DNA of 12,276 bases, from contig JALHSW010000275.1 in NCBI GenBank assembly GCA_022865365.1, positions 1 through 12,276 on the forward strand, written 5' to 3'. Positions 1 through 6,505 of the stretch are shown piece by piece. The position numbers and the translations under genes are program-made. The stretch's first letter is position 1; every line of letters begins with the position of its first letter. The DNA comes from Acidimicrobiia bacterium. Lineage in GTDB: Bacteria > Actinomycetota > Acidimicrobiia > IMCC26256 > PALSA-555. Below the pieces are notes generated by a model, which saw only the letters and a program-made list of their open reading frames with translations, had not been told where the DNA came from and did no database searches.

Positions 1-381
1 CATGTAGACACACGGGCCGGGGTTGAACATCGACCCCCGCTCCGCGACCGCGATCACCGCGATCGCGTTGTTGCGCCCGAGCGACGTGAGGGTCGTGCCG
101 TCGACGGGGTCGACCGCGATGTCGCACGCCGGCCCGCCGGCCCCGATCTCCTCACCGTTGTAGAGCATCGGGGCTTCGTCCTTCTCGCCCTCTCCGATGA
201 CGACGACACCCTCCATCGGGACCGTGTTGAGGACGAGTCGCATCGCGTCGACCGCAGCCTGATCGGCCGCGATCTTGTCGCCCCGCCCGATCCACCGGGC
301 GGCAGCGAGGGCCGCGGCTTCGGTGACCCGCGCGAGGTCCATGGCGAGGTTTCGGTCAGGGGCTTCCTGATGCTCCATCAT
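1..381 (-). CDS. glpX: Class II fructose-1,6-bisphosphatase, N-terminal 127 residues (runs off left edge)
   Basis: Hydrolyses fructose-1,6-bisphosphate to fructose-6-phosphate in gluconeogenesis; cytosolic, metal-dependent. The visible 127 residues carry the family's N-terminal features: the helix with RWIGRGDKIAADQAAVDAM (about 29-47), the loop GEGEKDEAPMLYNGE (63-77) and the phosphatase metal/phosphate motif DIAVDPVDGTT (87-97) followed by SLGRNNAIAVIA. GlpX is usually about 320-340 residues, so roughly 60% lies beyond position 1. The start is the first of two adjacent ATG codons (381); ATG 378 and ATG 342 are possible alternatives. A TAGGCT hexamer lies 8 nt upstream, suggesting a leaderless start. 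It lies downstream of the epoxide hydrolase on the same strand, with a 71-nt gap and its own promoter-like box, so it is probably transcribed separately. Identification is firm. Confidence 0.93.
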   Translation of the reverse strand, partial: MMEHQEAPDRNLAMDLARVTEAAALAAARWIGRGDKIAADQAAVDAMRLVLNTVPMEGVVVIGEGEKDEAPMLYNGEEIGAGGPACDIAVDPVDGTTLTSLGRNNAIAVIAVAERGSMFNPGPCVYM

Positions 382-389
382 GGCCCCTG

Positions 390-395
390 AGCCTA
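390..395 (-). promoter_or_regulatory. Putative -10 box (TAGGCT) of glpX
   Basis: On the minus strand the context is CCGGTAGGCT, ending 8 nt before the ATG at 381. It matches TAnnnT and is preceded by CCGG as at 6449. No convincing -35 is visible. The geometry suggests transcription starts at or next to the start codon. Confidence 0.5.
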
Positions 396-452
396 CCGGT
401 CTGTCGCCCGGGCTCCCAGGGCCGGAAGACCCGGAACTGCTGGTCGTTCCTG

Positions 453-824
453 TCAGCCGTTCATCTGCTCGGTGAACACGGCGAGGTCGAAGTAGTCGCG
501 CCAGAGCGCGACCTGCCCGTCGCGCACCTTGAACAGCCCGGCCACGCGCAGCTCGATCGTGATGTTTCCGGGGAGCCAGAAGCGGTCGACCCGCTCGTTC
601 ATGACGACCTCACCCTGCTCGACCTGCTCGAGGACCTCCCACTCGACGCGCTCGGCCCCGCCCAGGAACGGGCCGAGCATCGCCCGGACCTCCTCGTGGC
701 CGGTGAGCACGCCAATGGGGACGTTCTCGTAGGCGACGTCGTCGGTCAGGAGCGCGATGACAGCGTCGACGTCGCGCGCCTCGTTGGCGCGGATGAGGGC
801 GGTCACCGTTTCGCCAGGCTTCAT
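453..824 (-). CDS. Limonene-1,2-epoxide hydrolase family protein (SnoaL-like fold)
   Basis: A small cone-shaped alpha+beta-barrel protein of 123 residues. The known limonene epoxide hydrolase active site (Tyr53, Asn55, Arg99, Asp101, Asp132) is fully represented: Y32 and N34 in AYENVPIG, R78 and D80 in NERVDRFW, and D110 in WRDYFD. This supports a genuine one-step epoxide hydrolase rather than a generic SnoaL/NTF2 protein. The natural substrate cannot be read from the sequence; hydrophobic or lipid epoxides are plausible. I chose ATG 824 (MKPGETV) because TACGGT lies 7 nt upstream and the fold begins there. The same frame is open to 944, so ATG 887 (144 residues) is an alternative closer to the 149-residue length of the Rhodococcus enzyme. 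It is divergent from the mutase at 943. Confidence 0.82.
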   Translation of the reverse strand: MKPGETVTALIRANEARDVDAVIALLTDDVAYENVPIGVLTGHEEVRAMLGPFLGGAERVEWEVLEQVEQGEVVMNERVDRFWLPGNITIELRVAGLFKVRDGQVALWRDYFDLAVFTEQMNG

Positions 825-831
825 GCGAGGG

Positions 832-837
832 ACCGTA
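832..837 (-). promoter_or_regulatory. Putative -10 box (TACGGT) of the epoxide hydrolase gene
   Basis: The minus-strand context GGTACGGT ends 7 nt before ATG 824 and matches TAnnnT with the GG prefix seen at other starts here. It is the main reason for preferring 824 over the longer reading frames. Confidence 0.42.
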
Positions 838-929
838 CCAGCACGCTCCCTGGCCTCGTCTTGTTCTTGCGTCAGGAATCGGCTCATTGCGCCCACGACC
901 GACGCCAGACCAGGCCGAGCGGTGGCCGG

Positions 930-935
930 TACGAT
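930..935 (+). promoter_or_regulatory. Putative -10 box (TACGAT) of the acyl-CoA mutase gene
   Basis: CCGGTACGAT ends 7 nt before ATG 943. TACGAT differs from TATAAT at only two positions. Together with the box at 832-837 it makes the 118-nt divergent gap look like two back-facing leaderless promoters. Confidence 0.52.
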
Positions 936-942
936 CGACGGC

Positions 943-2586
943 ATGGCTGATGCCCGAGGTCGCTGGCTCGCTGCGTTCGACGCGGCCCCCGGGCGGGCTA
1001 CCGAGCCCGAGACGATGTCGGGGGTTCCGGTCGACGCGGTGTACGTGCCACCCGACGCCGTCGACGCCGACTTCCCCGGCGCCTACCCGTTCACGCGTGG
1101 TCCGTACGCGTCGATGTACCGGTCGAAGCTCTGGACGATGCGCATGTTCGCCGGGTTCGGCACCGCGCTCGACACGAACCGGCGGTTCCACGACCTCCTC
1201 GCGGCCGGGGGCGACGGGCTCTCGACCGCGTTCGACCTCCCGACGCTCATGGGCAAGGACTCCGATGACGCCCTCGCCCTGGGCGAGGTCGGCAAGTGCG
1301 GCGTCGCGGTCGACACGCTCGCCGACGTCGAGGATCTCTACGCAGGGATCGATCTCGGGTCGGTCACCACATCGATGACGATCAACGCGCCCGCCGCGAC
1401 GCTGCTCGCGATGTACGTCGCAGCCGCCGAAGGCTCCGGGGTGGAGCGGAGCCGTCTCGGCGGCACGCTCCAGAACGACATCCTCAAGGAGTACCAGGCG
1501 CAGAAGGAGTTCGTCTTCCCGCCGCGACCCTCGATGCGCCTCGTCGCCGACACCATGCGCTTCGCGGCAGCAGAGATGCCCCGATGGCACGCGGTGTCGA
1601 TCTCCGGGTACCACATCCGCGAAGCCGGCTCGACCGCCGCGCAGGAGCTCGGGTTCACGCTCGGGAACGGGTTTGCGTACGTCGAGGCCGCCCTGGCCGC
1701 CGGGCTCGACATCGACGAGTTCGCGCCGCGGCTCTCGTTCTTCTTCAACGCGCACGTCGACTTCTTCGAAGAGATCGCGAAGTACCGCGCGGCCCGTCGG
1801 ATCTGGGCCCGGTGGATGCGCGAGCGATACGGCGCGAAGAGCGAGCGCTCGATGCAGCTGCGCTTCCACACGCAGACGGCGGGAGTGTCGCTGACGGCGC
1901 AGCAACCCGAGGTGAACATCGTGCGCACCGCGATCGAGGCGTTGGCCGGGGTGATGGGTGGCACCCAGAGCCTGCACACGAACTCGATGGACGAGACGCT
2001 CGCGCTCCCGACGGAGAAGGCGGCCCGCATCGCACTGCGGACCCAACAGGTCATCGCGCACGAGACTCGGGTCGCGAACGTCGCCGATCCCCTGGGCGGG
2101 TCCTGGTACGTCGAGGAGCTCACCGATGAGATGGAACGTCGGGCGGAGGCGATCTTCGATCACGTGGATCGACTCGGTGACGGCTCGATGCTCGAGGGTG
2201 CGTTCCGCGGGATCGAGTCGGGCTACTTCCAGCGCGAGATCGCCGATGCAGCGTACGAGCTCGAGCGCAAGCTGAACGACGGTCGCCATCTGGTCGTGGG
2301 CGTCAACATCGCGCAGGAAGGCAACGACGAGGCACCGCCCGAGACGCTCAGGATCGGTCCCGACGTCGAGGAGATGCAGCTCAAGCGGCTCGCCCAGGTG
2401 AAATCGGATCGGGACGACGAGCGGGTCCGGGGAGCGCTCGACGCGGTGCGGGCCGCGGCGGCCGAGCCGACCACGAACGCGATGCCGTCACTCATCGACG
2501 CCGTGAGCGCACGGGCGACGCTCGGCGAGGTCACCAACGCGCTCGCCGACGTGTTCGGCCGCTACGTCGAGACGCCGGTCATCTAG
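943..2586 (+). CDS. B12-dependent acyl-CoA mutase large subunit, isobutyryl-CoA mutase (IcmA)-like
   Basis: A 547-residue TIM-barrel subunit of the methylmalonyl-CoA mutase superfamily. Such enzymes rearrange acyl-CoA carbon skeletons with adenosylcobalamin. Family blocks: FPGAYPFTRGPYASMY (44-59), the AGFG segment (70-73), LGGTLQNDILKEY (172-184), SISGYHIREAGST with Y223/H224 (219-231), and the C-terminal region with SLHTNSMDE. In methylmalonyl-CoA mutase Tyr89 and Arg207 hold the substrate carboxylate. Here the matching residues, with the same 118-residue spacing, are F69 and Q187 (AQKEF). This is the Phe/Gln pair of isobutyryl-CoA mutase (Phe80/Gln198). The likely reaction is therefore isobutyryl-CoA to n-butyryl-CoA or a related monoacyl substrate. 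No cobalamin-binding DxHxxG domain is present, so a separate small subunit is needed and none lies in the window. The frame is open upstream to 757, but ATG 943 fits the family and the -10 box. Confidence 0.88.
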   Translation: MADARGRWLAAFDAAPGRATEPETMSGVPVDAVYVPPDAVDADFPGAYPFTRGPYASMYRSKLWTMRMFAGFGTALDTNRRFHDLLAAGGDGLSTAFDLPTLMGKDSDDALALGEVGKCGVAVDTLADVEDLYAGIDLGSVTTSMTINAPAATLLAMYVAAAEGSGVERSRLGGTLQNDILKEYQAQKEFVFPPRPSMRLVADTMRFAAAEMPRWHAVSISGYHIREAGSTAAQELGFTLGNGFAYVEAALAAGLDIDEFAPRLSFFFNAHVDFFEEIAKYRAARRIWARWMRERYGAKSERSMQLRFHTQTAGVSLTAQQPEVNIVRTAIEALAGVMGGTQSLHTNSMDETLALPTEKAARIALRTQQVIAHETRVANVADPLGGSWYVEELTDEMERRAEAIFDHVDRLGDGSMLEGAFRGIESGYFQREIADAAYELERKLNDGRHLVVGVNIAQEGNDEAPPETLRIGPDVEEMQLKRLAQVKSDRDDERVRGALDAVRAAAAEPTTNAMPSLIDAVSARATLGEVTNALADVFGRYVETPVI

Positions 2587-2618
2587 TGCCTGGTCGTCGC
2601 ATGCCCGGTCGCTAGGAA

Positions 2619-3242
2619 GTGGACGAAGCCCTGCTCCAACACGCGCGTGCCGCGGTCGGGTTCATGCCCGGCGACGAGGGGCTTGCGCTGTACGACGCCG
2701 GTCTCGACGCTGCCGCGGTCGGACCGTTGCTCGAAGTCGGTACGTACTGCGGGAAGTCGGCGATCTACCTCGGCGCCGCGGCCCGCGAGCGCGGAGCCGT
2801 GCTGTTCACGGTCGACCACCACCGAGGCTCCGAGGAGAACCAGGCCGGGTGGGAGTTCCACGACGAGCGGCTCGTCGATCCCCGCACGGGGCGCATGGAC
2901 ACGTTGCCGTTCTTCCGTCGCACGATGGAGGACGCCGGCATCGAGGACGTCGTGATCGCAGTGATCGGGAGCTCATCGACGGTCGCTCGCTCCTGGGCGA
3001 CGCCGCTCGGTCTGCTCTTCATCGACGGCGGTCACGCGCTCGACGCGGCGCTCGCCGACTACGAGGGCTGGTCACCCCACGTCGCACCCGGCGGCGTGTT
3101 GGTGTTCCACGACATCTTCGAGGATCCGGCCGAGGGTGGTCAGGCGCCGTTCGAGGTCTGGAAGCACGCGGTGGCGAGCGGCGACTTCGATCCCGTCTCG
3201 AAGACGGGCAGCCTGCGAGTGCTGCGTCGTGTCTCGTCGTAG
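2619..3242 (+). CDS. Small class I SAM-dependent methyltransferase (Methyltransf_24 type)
   Basis: A 207-residue Rossmann-fold protein. Motif I is LLEVGTYCGKSAIYLG (37-52), with the acidic ribose-binding residue likely D66 in FTVDHH. LLFIDGGHALDAALADYE (132-149) is the hallmark of this methyltransferase family, followed by PGGVLVFHD (157-165), where H139 and H164-D165 may line the active site. The acceptor molecule cannot be predicted. The start is GTG 2619: an in-frame TAG at 2613 excludes anything earlier. AGGA lies only a few bases upstream, an unusually short Shine-Dalgarno spacing, so ATG 2664 (16 codons in) is an alternative. It follows the mutase by 32 nt on the same strand and is probably co-transcribed, although no functional link to B12 chemistry is evident. 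It converges on the operon ending at 3314. Confidence 0.8.
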   Translation: MDEALLQHARAAVGFMPGDEGLALYDAGLDAAAVGPLLEVGTYCGKSAIYLGAAARERGAVLFTVDHHRGSEENQAGWEFHDERLVDPRTGRMDTLPFFRRTMEDAGIEDVVIAVIGSSSTVARSWATPLGLLFIDGGHALDAALADYEGWSPHVAPGGVLVFHDIFEDPAEGGQAPFEVWKHAVASGDFDPVSKTGSLRVLRRVSS

Positions 3243-3313
3243 CGCCCCGGGGTTTGATTGACAAATATGCATCAGGCCCGCACGATCGTGCAGATACGGG
3301 TTGCCCGGGAGGG
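3243..3313. other. Convergent intergenic region with AT-rich tract and 12-bp palindrome
   Basis: This 71-nt gap separates two converging 3' ends and is the most AT-rich stretch in the window. It holds CCCCGGGG followed by TTTGATT just after the plus-strand stop, and a perfect palindrome GCACGATCGTGC at 3280-3291. Either could contribute to termination, but neither is a classic stem plus T-run. A consensus TTGACA sits at 3258-3263. I mark it as a possible bidirectional terminator zone. Confidence 0.35.
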
Positions 3314-4426
3314 CTACGCGCGCGTGGCCTCCTCGGCGTACTCAGCCTCGATCTCGGCCCCCGCCTCGATGAGCTCCTCTGGCGTGAGACCGACGGGGAG
3401 ACCTTCGCCGCGGAACAGCCCCGACGTCGGACCGTCACCGCCCAGCGCGCTCGCGGCGAGCACCACAGCCGCGGAGTTCCAGGTGGGCTGCTCCACCGGG
3501 TACAGCTCGCCTGCTTGGTGGAATCGGTCGTCGTCGAAGTTCATCCCGGTCCAGTAGCCGCCACCGTCGGCACGCAGGAACTGCACCCAGGCGAAGAGGC
3601 TGCGGGCCTGCTCGTCGGCACCGATCGCGTCGAGGGCCAGCACGAACTCGCAGGTCTCGGCCGCGGTGACCCACGGGCGGTCCGAGACGCAGCGGACGCC
3701 GCGACCCTCGACGACGAACGTATCCCAACCGGCTGCGACCCGAGCGTGCGCCGCGTGGCCGCGCAGCGAGCCGCCGAGGATGGGGTAGTACCAGTCCATC
3801 GCCCAGCGGTCCTTGTCGAGGAAGCGCTCGGGGCGATGCGCGATCGCGATGGCGAGCTGCCCGAGGGACAGCTCCCAGTCGGGGCGCTCGTGACCGAGGC
3901 GCTCGGCGATCGCGATCGCGCAGCGGATGCTGGCGTGGATCGACGAAGACCCGGTGAGGAGTGCGCCGGGTGCGGGCTCGTCGCCGCGCCACGCGATCTC
4001 ACCGGTCTCGGACTGGAGGGAGAGGGCGTAGTCGATCGCGCGTTCGACGACGGGCCAGAGCTCCTCGAGGAACGCGGTGTCGCCGGTGATGAGGTAGTGG
4101 TGCCAGACGCCGTTCGCGACGTAGCACGTGACGTTGGTGTCGAGCGCAGGGTCCTTGACGTCGTTCCCGACGTAGTACGCGTGCCAGCACCCTTCGTCGT
4201 GCTGCATCGAACGCAGCCACTCGTAGGCGCGCTCTGCCTCGGCGTACCGGTGCCCGAGATCGAGGGCCATCGCCGCTTCGACCAGGTTCCATGGATCGCT
4301 GTGGTTCCCGGGCGTCCACGGGATGTTGCCGTCGGGGAGCTGGATCGAAGCGATCGCGTCGACGGTCTCCTGGACCTGCTCGGCCGTGATGATCCCGGCG
4401 ACGGAGGGGACGGTTCGGTTTCGCAT
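3314..4426 (-). CDS. Alpha/alpha-toroid protein (prenyltransferase/six-hairpin glycosidase-like)
   Basis: A 370-residue helical protein, third gene of the 6434-3314 operon. Four repeats of a Q-x-x-(D/E/T)-G-x-W type recur: QLPDGNIPW (29-37), QHDEGCW (75-81), QSETGEIAW (138-146) and RADGGGYW (285-292). They resemble QW motifs of squalene-cyclase-type toroids. The segment TGDTAFLEELWPVVERAIDYAL (114-134) instead resembles six-hairpin glycosidases. Conserved-looking acidic and aromatic sites include SDPWN (43-47), DTNV (96-99) and NFDDD (296-300). I see no DxDD cyclase motif, signal peptide or membrane helix. Function is unresolved: a glycosidase-like or sugar/lipid-binding role fits the company it keeps. 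ATG 4426 shares its A with the preceding TGA (TGATG), implying coupled translation; upstream in-frame sequence is a shadow of the methyltransferase. Confidence 0.75.
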   Translation of the reverse strand: MRNRTVPSVAGIITAEQVQETVDAIASIQLPDGNIPWTPGNHSDPWNLVEAAMALDLGHRYAEAERAYEWLRSMQHDEGCWHAYYVGNDVKDPALDTNVTCYVANGVWHHYLITGDTAFLEELWPVVERAIDYALSLQSETGEIAWRGDEPAPGALLTGSSSIHASIRCAIAIAERLGHERPDWELSLGQLAIAIAHRPERFLDKDRWAMDWYYPILGGSLRGHAAHARVAAGWDTFVVEGRGVRCVSDRPWVTAAETCEFVLALDAIGADEQARSLFAWVQFLRADGGGYWTGMNFDDDRFHQAGELYPVEQPTWNSAAVVLAASALGGDGPTSGLFRGEGLPVGLTPEELIEAGAEIEAEYAEEATRA

Positions 4427-5145
4427 CAGCTCATGACCTTCTGTACGTAGACGACGAGGCTCTTCCCGAGGACGGGGTTCAACGCGCGATCGAGCGAGTT
4501 CACCCAAGCCGGCTGCTTCGTGATCTGCCAGGCGAGGAAGTCGTGGTACTTGCGAACGGTCCAATGGCGGTCGACCCGGTTCACCCCGGTCGCGCACTGC
4601 AGCCACCAGTACGGCGAGTGGAGCGCGTGGGCGTGGTGGGACCCCCGGAGCCACACCCCTGCGGCCTCGAGCTTCGCCTCGAGCTCGTGCTGCCGGAAGA
4701 TCCGGATGTGCCCGCCCGGGGTGTCGTGGTAGCGGTAGTCGAGCGCCCAGCACACACGCTCGGGCCAACGGGTCGGCACGGTCACCGCCATGCGTGCGCC
4801 CGGCTTCAGCACGCGCACGAGCTCGGCGATCGCGCGCTCGTCGTCCCAGAGGTGCTCGAGCACCTCGGAGGCGATCACGCCATCGAACGTCGCGTCGGCG
4901 AACGGGAGCTGCAACGCATCGCCGTTGACGGCGCCGCCGCGCTCGCCGTGAGGGAGCTCTCCGGCATCCAGCATCCCGCCGAGCACGCCGCGAACTTCCT
5001 TGAGCTCTGCTTCGGAGTAGTCGAACGCGACGACGGTCGCGCCTCGCCGCCACGCCTCGAACGCGTGACGACCGCCACCGCAGCCCATGTCGAGGATGCG
5101 GGAGTCGGCGGTCGCGCCCAGACGGTCGAAGTCGACGGTGAGCAT
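4426..5145 (-). CDS. Class I SAM-dependent methyltransferase (Methyltransf_11 type), operon middle gene
   Basis: A 239-residue Rossmann methyltransferase. Motif I ILDMGCGGGRHAFEA (17-31), acidic residue D42 in VAFDYS, motif II region GDALQLPFADATFDGVIASE (75-94) with VLEHLW, and motif III VLKPGARMAVTVP (112-124) are in the standard order. The C-terminal third, with GGHIRIFRQHELEAKLEAAG and a His-rich HHAHALHSPYWW stretch, probably shapes the acceptor pocket. This architecture is common for methyltransferases that act on sugars, quinones or lipids; which applies here is not visible. Its ATG overlaps the glycosyltransferase stop by one base (TGATG at 5147-5143), and its own stop overlaps the next ATG the same way, so all three proteins are probably made together. 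It is unrelated in sequence to the methyltransferase at 2619. Confidence 0.88.
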   Translation of the reverse strand: MLTVDFDRLGATADSRILDMGCGGGRHAFEAWRRGATVVAFDYSEAELKEVRGVLGGMLDAGELPHGERGGAVNGDALQLPFADATFDGVIASEVLEHLWDDERAIAELVRVLKPGARMAVTVPTRWPERVCWALDYRYHDTPGGHIRIFRQHELEAKLEAAGVWLRGSHHAHALHSPYWWLQCATGVNRVDRHWTVRKYHDFLAWQITKQPAWVNSLDRALNPVLGKSLVVYVQKVMS

Positions 5146-6434
5146 CAGCGCCCGCCCGCCTTCGGGTGCTCATCGAGCATTGCGTGGTAGTGCTCGGCGG
5201 TCCCCTCGGCCGTGCGCCGCCAGGTGACGCGCGCGATCGCGCGCTCGCGTCCGGCGGCGCCGATTCGGGCCCGGAGCTCGGGGTCGCCGAGCGCGCGCAG
5301 CAGGGCGACGGCGAATGCGTCGGGATCGCCGGGCGGGACGAGCAGCCCGGTCTCGCCGTCGCGTCCGATCACCTCGGGTACGGCTCCGCCGGTGGTGCCG
5401 ACGACGGGCACCCCACACGCCATCGCCTCCACGGCCGGCAGTGAGAATCCTTCGTAGAGCGACGGGACGCAGGCCACCTCGGCCTGCGCGTAGAGCTCGA
5501 CGATGCGCTCGGTGGTGACACCGCTCACGAACTCGACGGCATCGGTGAGCCCGAGGCGCTCGATGAGCGCCGGGATCTTGCTCTTGCCCTTGGGCTTGCC
5601 GATCACGACCAGGTGCGCGTCGTTGCGCTCGGCCCGAACCTTCGCGAGGGACTCGAGGAGCGGCGCCAGGCCCTTCATGGGGACATCGGCGCTCGCCGTG
5701 GTCATGAGCCGGCCCGGAACCCGCGCGATCGCGGGGCGAGGCCCGAAGATCTCCGGGTCCATGCCCACCGGCACGATGTGGAGCCGGTCGGCCGACACCC
5801 CCATCTGCTCCACGATGTCGCCCCGAGACGACTCCGAGACGGTGAGGACGCGGGGCATGCGCCGGGCGACCTCCATCTGCATGTCGAGGAACGAGTACCA
5901 ACGCCGGATGCTGAACCGTCGAAACGCGTTCGGGGCATGGGCGACGTCGAGGTCGCGATCGACCGTGATGGGGTGATGGAGGGTGGCCAGGACGGGCCAA
6001 CCGTCCTCCTCGATCATCGGGACCAGGCCCCGGCCGAGGCACTGGTTGTCGTGGACGAGGTCGAACTCGCCCCGTCGGTGCTGGAGCAGCCGGCGGATCC
6101 TCAGGCTGAAGGCCAGCGGCTCGGGGTAGCCCGCGGCGCACATGATGGCGAACTCGCTGAGATCGATCCTGTCCCGGAACTCATGCGGCCACGGCACCCG
6201 AAAAGGGTTGTTCGCGCGGTACAGGTCGAGTCCCGGCACCGCTTCGAGCTGCTCGGGGTGCACGAGATCGGGGTACGGAGGGCCCGAGAAGACGGTGATC
6301 TCGTGGCCGAGCTCGGTGAGCTCCTTGGCCAGCGCCCGCGTGTAGACGCCCTGGCCCCCGCAATGGGGGTTGCCCCGGTAGACGAGGTAGGCAATGCGCA
6401 AGGGCTTGCGGCGAGAGGGCTGACGGCGAGACAT
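5145..6434 (-). CDS. Family 4 glycosyltransferase (GT-B fold, retaining)
   Basis: A 429-residue GT-B enzyme that transfers a sugar from a nucleotide-activated donor. The N-terminal domain begins RIAYLVYRGNPHCGGQGVY (13-31), with the glycine-rich GGQGVY loop, then GHEITVFSGPP. The C-terminal donor domain has VPVGMDPEIF (221-230), a basic K254, and the retaining-GT E-x7-E motif E328 to E336 in EGFSLPAVE, followed by GVPVVGTTGGAVPEVI (341-356). Length is typical. The first eleven residues are basic (MSRRQPSRRKP), which may favour membrane association. The acceptor is unknown. It is the first gene of a three-gene operon. A TAGGCT box lies 9 nt before ATG 6434, and a 14-bp palindrome overlaps that box. 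It is divergent from the peptidase at 6506. Confidence 0.92.
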   Translation of the reverse strand: MSRRQPSRRKPLRIAYLVYRGNPHCGGQGVYTRALAKELTELGHEITVFSGPPYPDLVHPEQLEAVPGLDLYRANNPFRVPWPHEFRDRIDLSEFAIMCAAGYPEPLAFSLRIRRLLQHRRGEFDLVHDNQCLGRGLVPMIEEDGWPVLATLHHPITVDRDLDVAHAPNAFRRFSIRRWYSFLDMQMEVARRMPRVLTVSESSRGDIVEQMGVSADRLHIVPVGMDPEIFGPRPAIARVPGRLMTTASADVPMKGLAPLLESLAKVRAERNDAHLVVIGKPKGKSKIPALIERLGLTDAVEFVSGVTTERIVELYAQAEVACVPSLYEGFSLPAVEAMACGVPVVGTTGGAVPEVIGRDGETGLLVPPGDPDAFAVALLRALGDPELRARIGAAGRERAIARVTWRRTAEGTAEHYHAMLDEHPKAGGR

Positions 6435-6443
6435 GGGATGAAC

Positions 6444-6449
6444 AGCCTA
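6444..6449 (-). promoter_or_regulatory. Putative -10 box (TAGGCT) of the glycosyltransferase operon
   Basis: Minus-strand CCGGTAGGCT ends 9 nt before ATG 6434, the same ten bases as the glpX box. Its 5' half lies inside the palindrome 6447-6460. Confidence 0.5.
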
Positions 6450-6460
6450 CCGGCCGGTAG
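6447..6460. promoter_or_regulatory. Perfect 14-bp palindrome CTACCGGCCGGTAG, possible operator
   Basis: A perfect inverted repeat in the 71-nt gap between the divergent glycosyltransferase and peptidase genes. It overlaps the putative -10 box of the glycosyltransferase operon, where a repressor would block transcription. The two half-sites CCGGTAG also look like the GGTA prefix of extended -10 boxes here, so part of the symmetry may come from back-to-back promoter sequence. Confidence 0.4.
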
Positions 6461-6493
6461 ACAGCGTTCTCCCGCCGTGACCGCACCCATCGG

Positions 6494-6499
6494 TAGCCT
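6494..6499 (+). promoter_or_regulatory. Putative -10 box (TAGCCT) of the S9 peptidase gene
   Basis: CGGTAGCCT ends 6 nt before ATG 6506. It is the same hexamer as at 9701-9706 and leaves no room for a Shine-Dalgarno. Confidence 0.52.
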
Positions 6500-6505
6500 C
6501 CAGCG

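Noticed and set aside
757..942. Upstream extension of the mutase frame to 757
   Set aside because: The extension overlaps the divergent epoxide hydrolase gene and has no family content; ATG 943 has a -10-like box at the right distance.
610..2289. Long minus-strand open frame antisense to the acyl-CoA mutase
   Set aside because: It is Arg/Glu/His-rich without any domain, and lies opposite a gene with clear catalytic motifs. High GC content makes long antisense frames common.
2849..4450. 533-residue plus-strand open frame across two genes and the convergent gap
   Set aside because: Low-complexity Arg/Val/Asp composition and no motif; it is a shadow of the methyltransferase at 2619 and of the toroid gene on the other strand.
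4427..5173. N-terminal extension of the toroid frame upstream of 4426
   Set aside because: The extension is the out-of-frame reading of the methyltransferase; the TGATG junction marks the true start.
5228..5252. GC-rich palindromic runs such as GCGCGATCGCGC
   Set aside because: They lie inside coding sequence and follow from Arg/Ala/Ile codon use at high GC; similar GCGATCGC runs recur in other genes (for example near 3905-3920).
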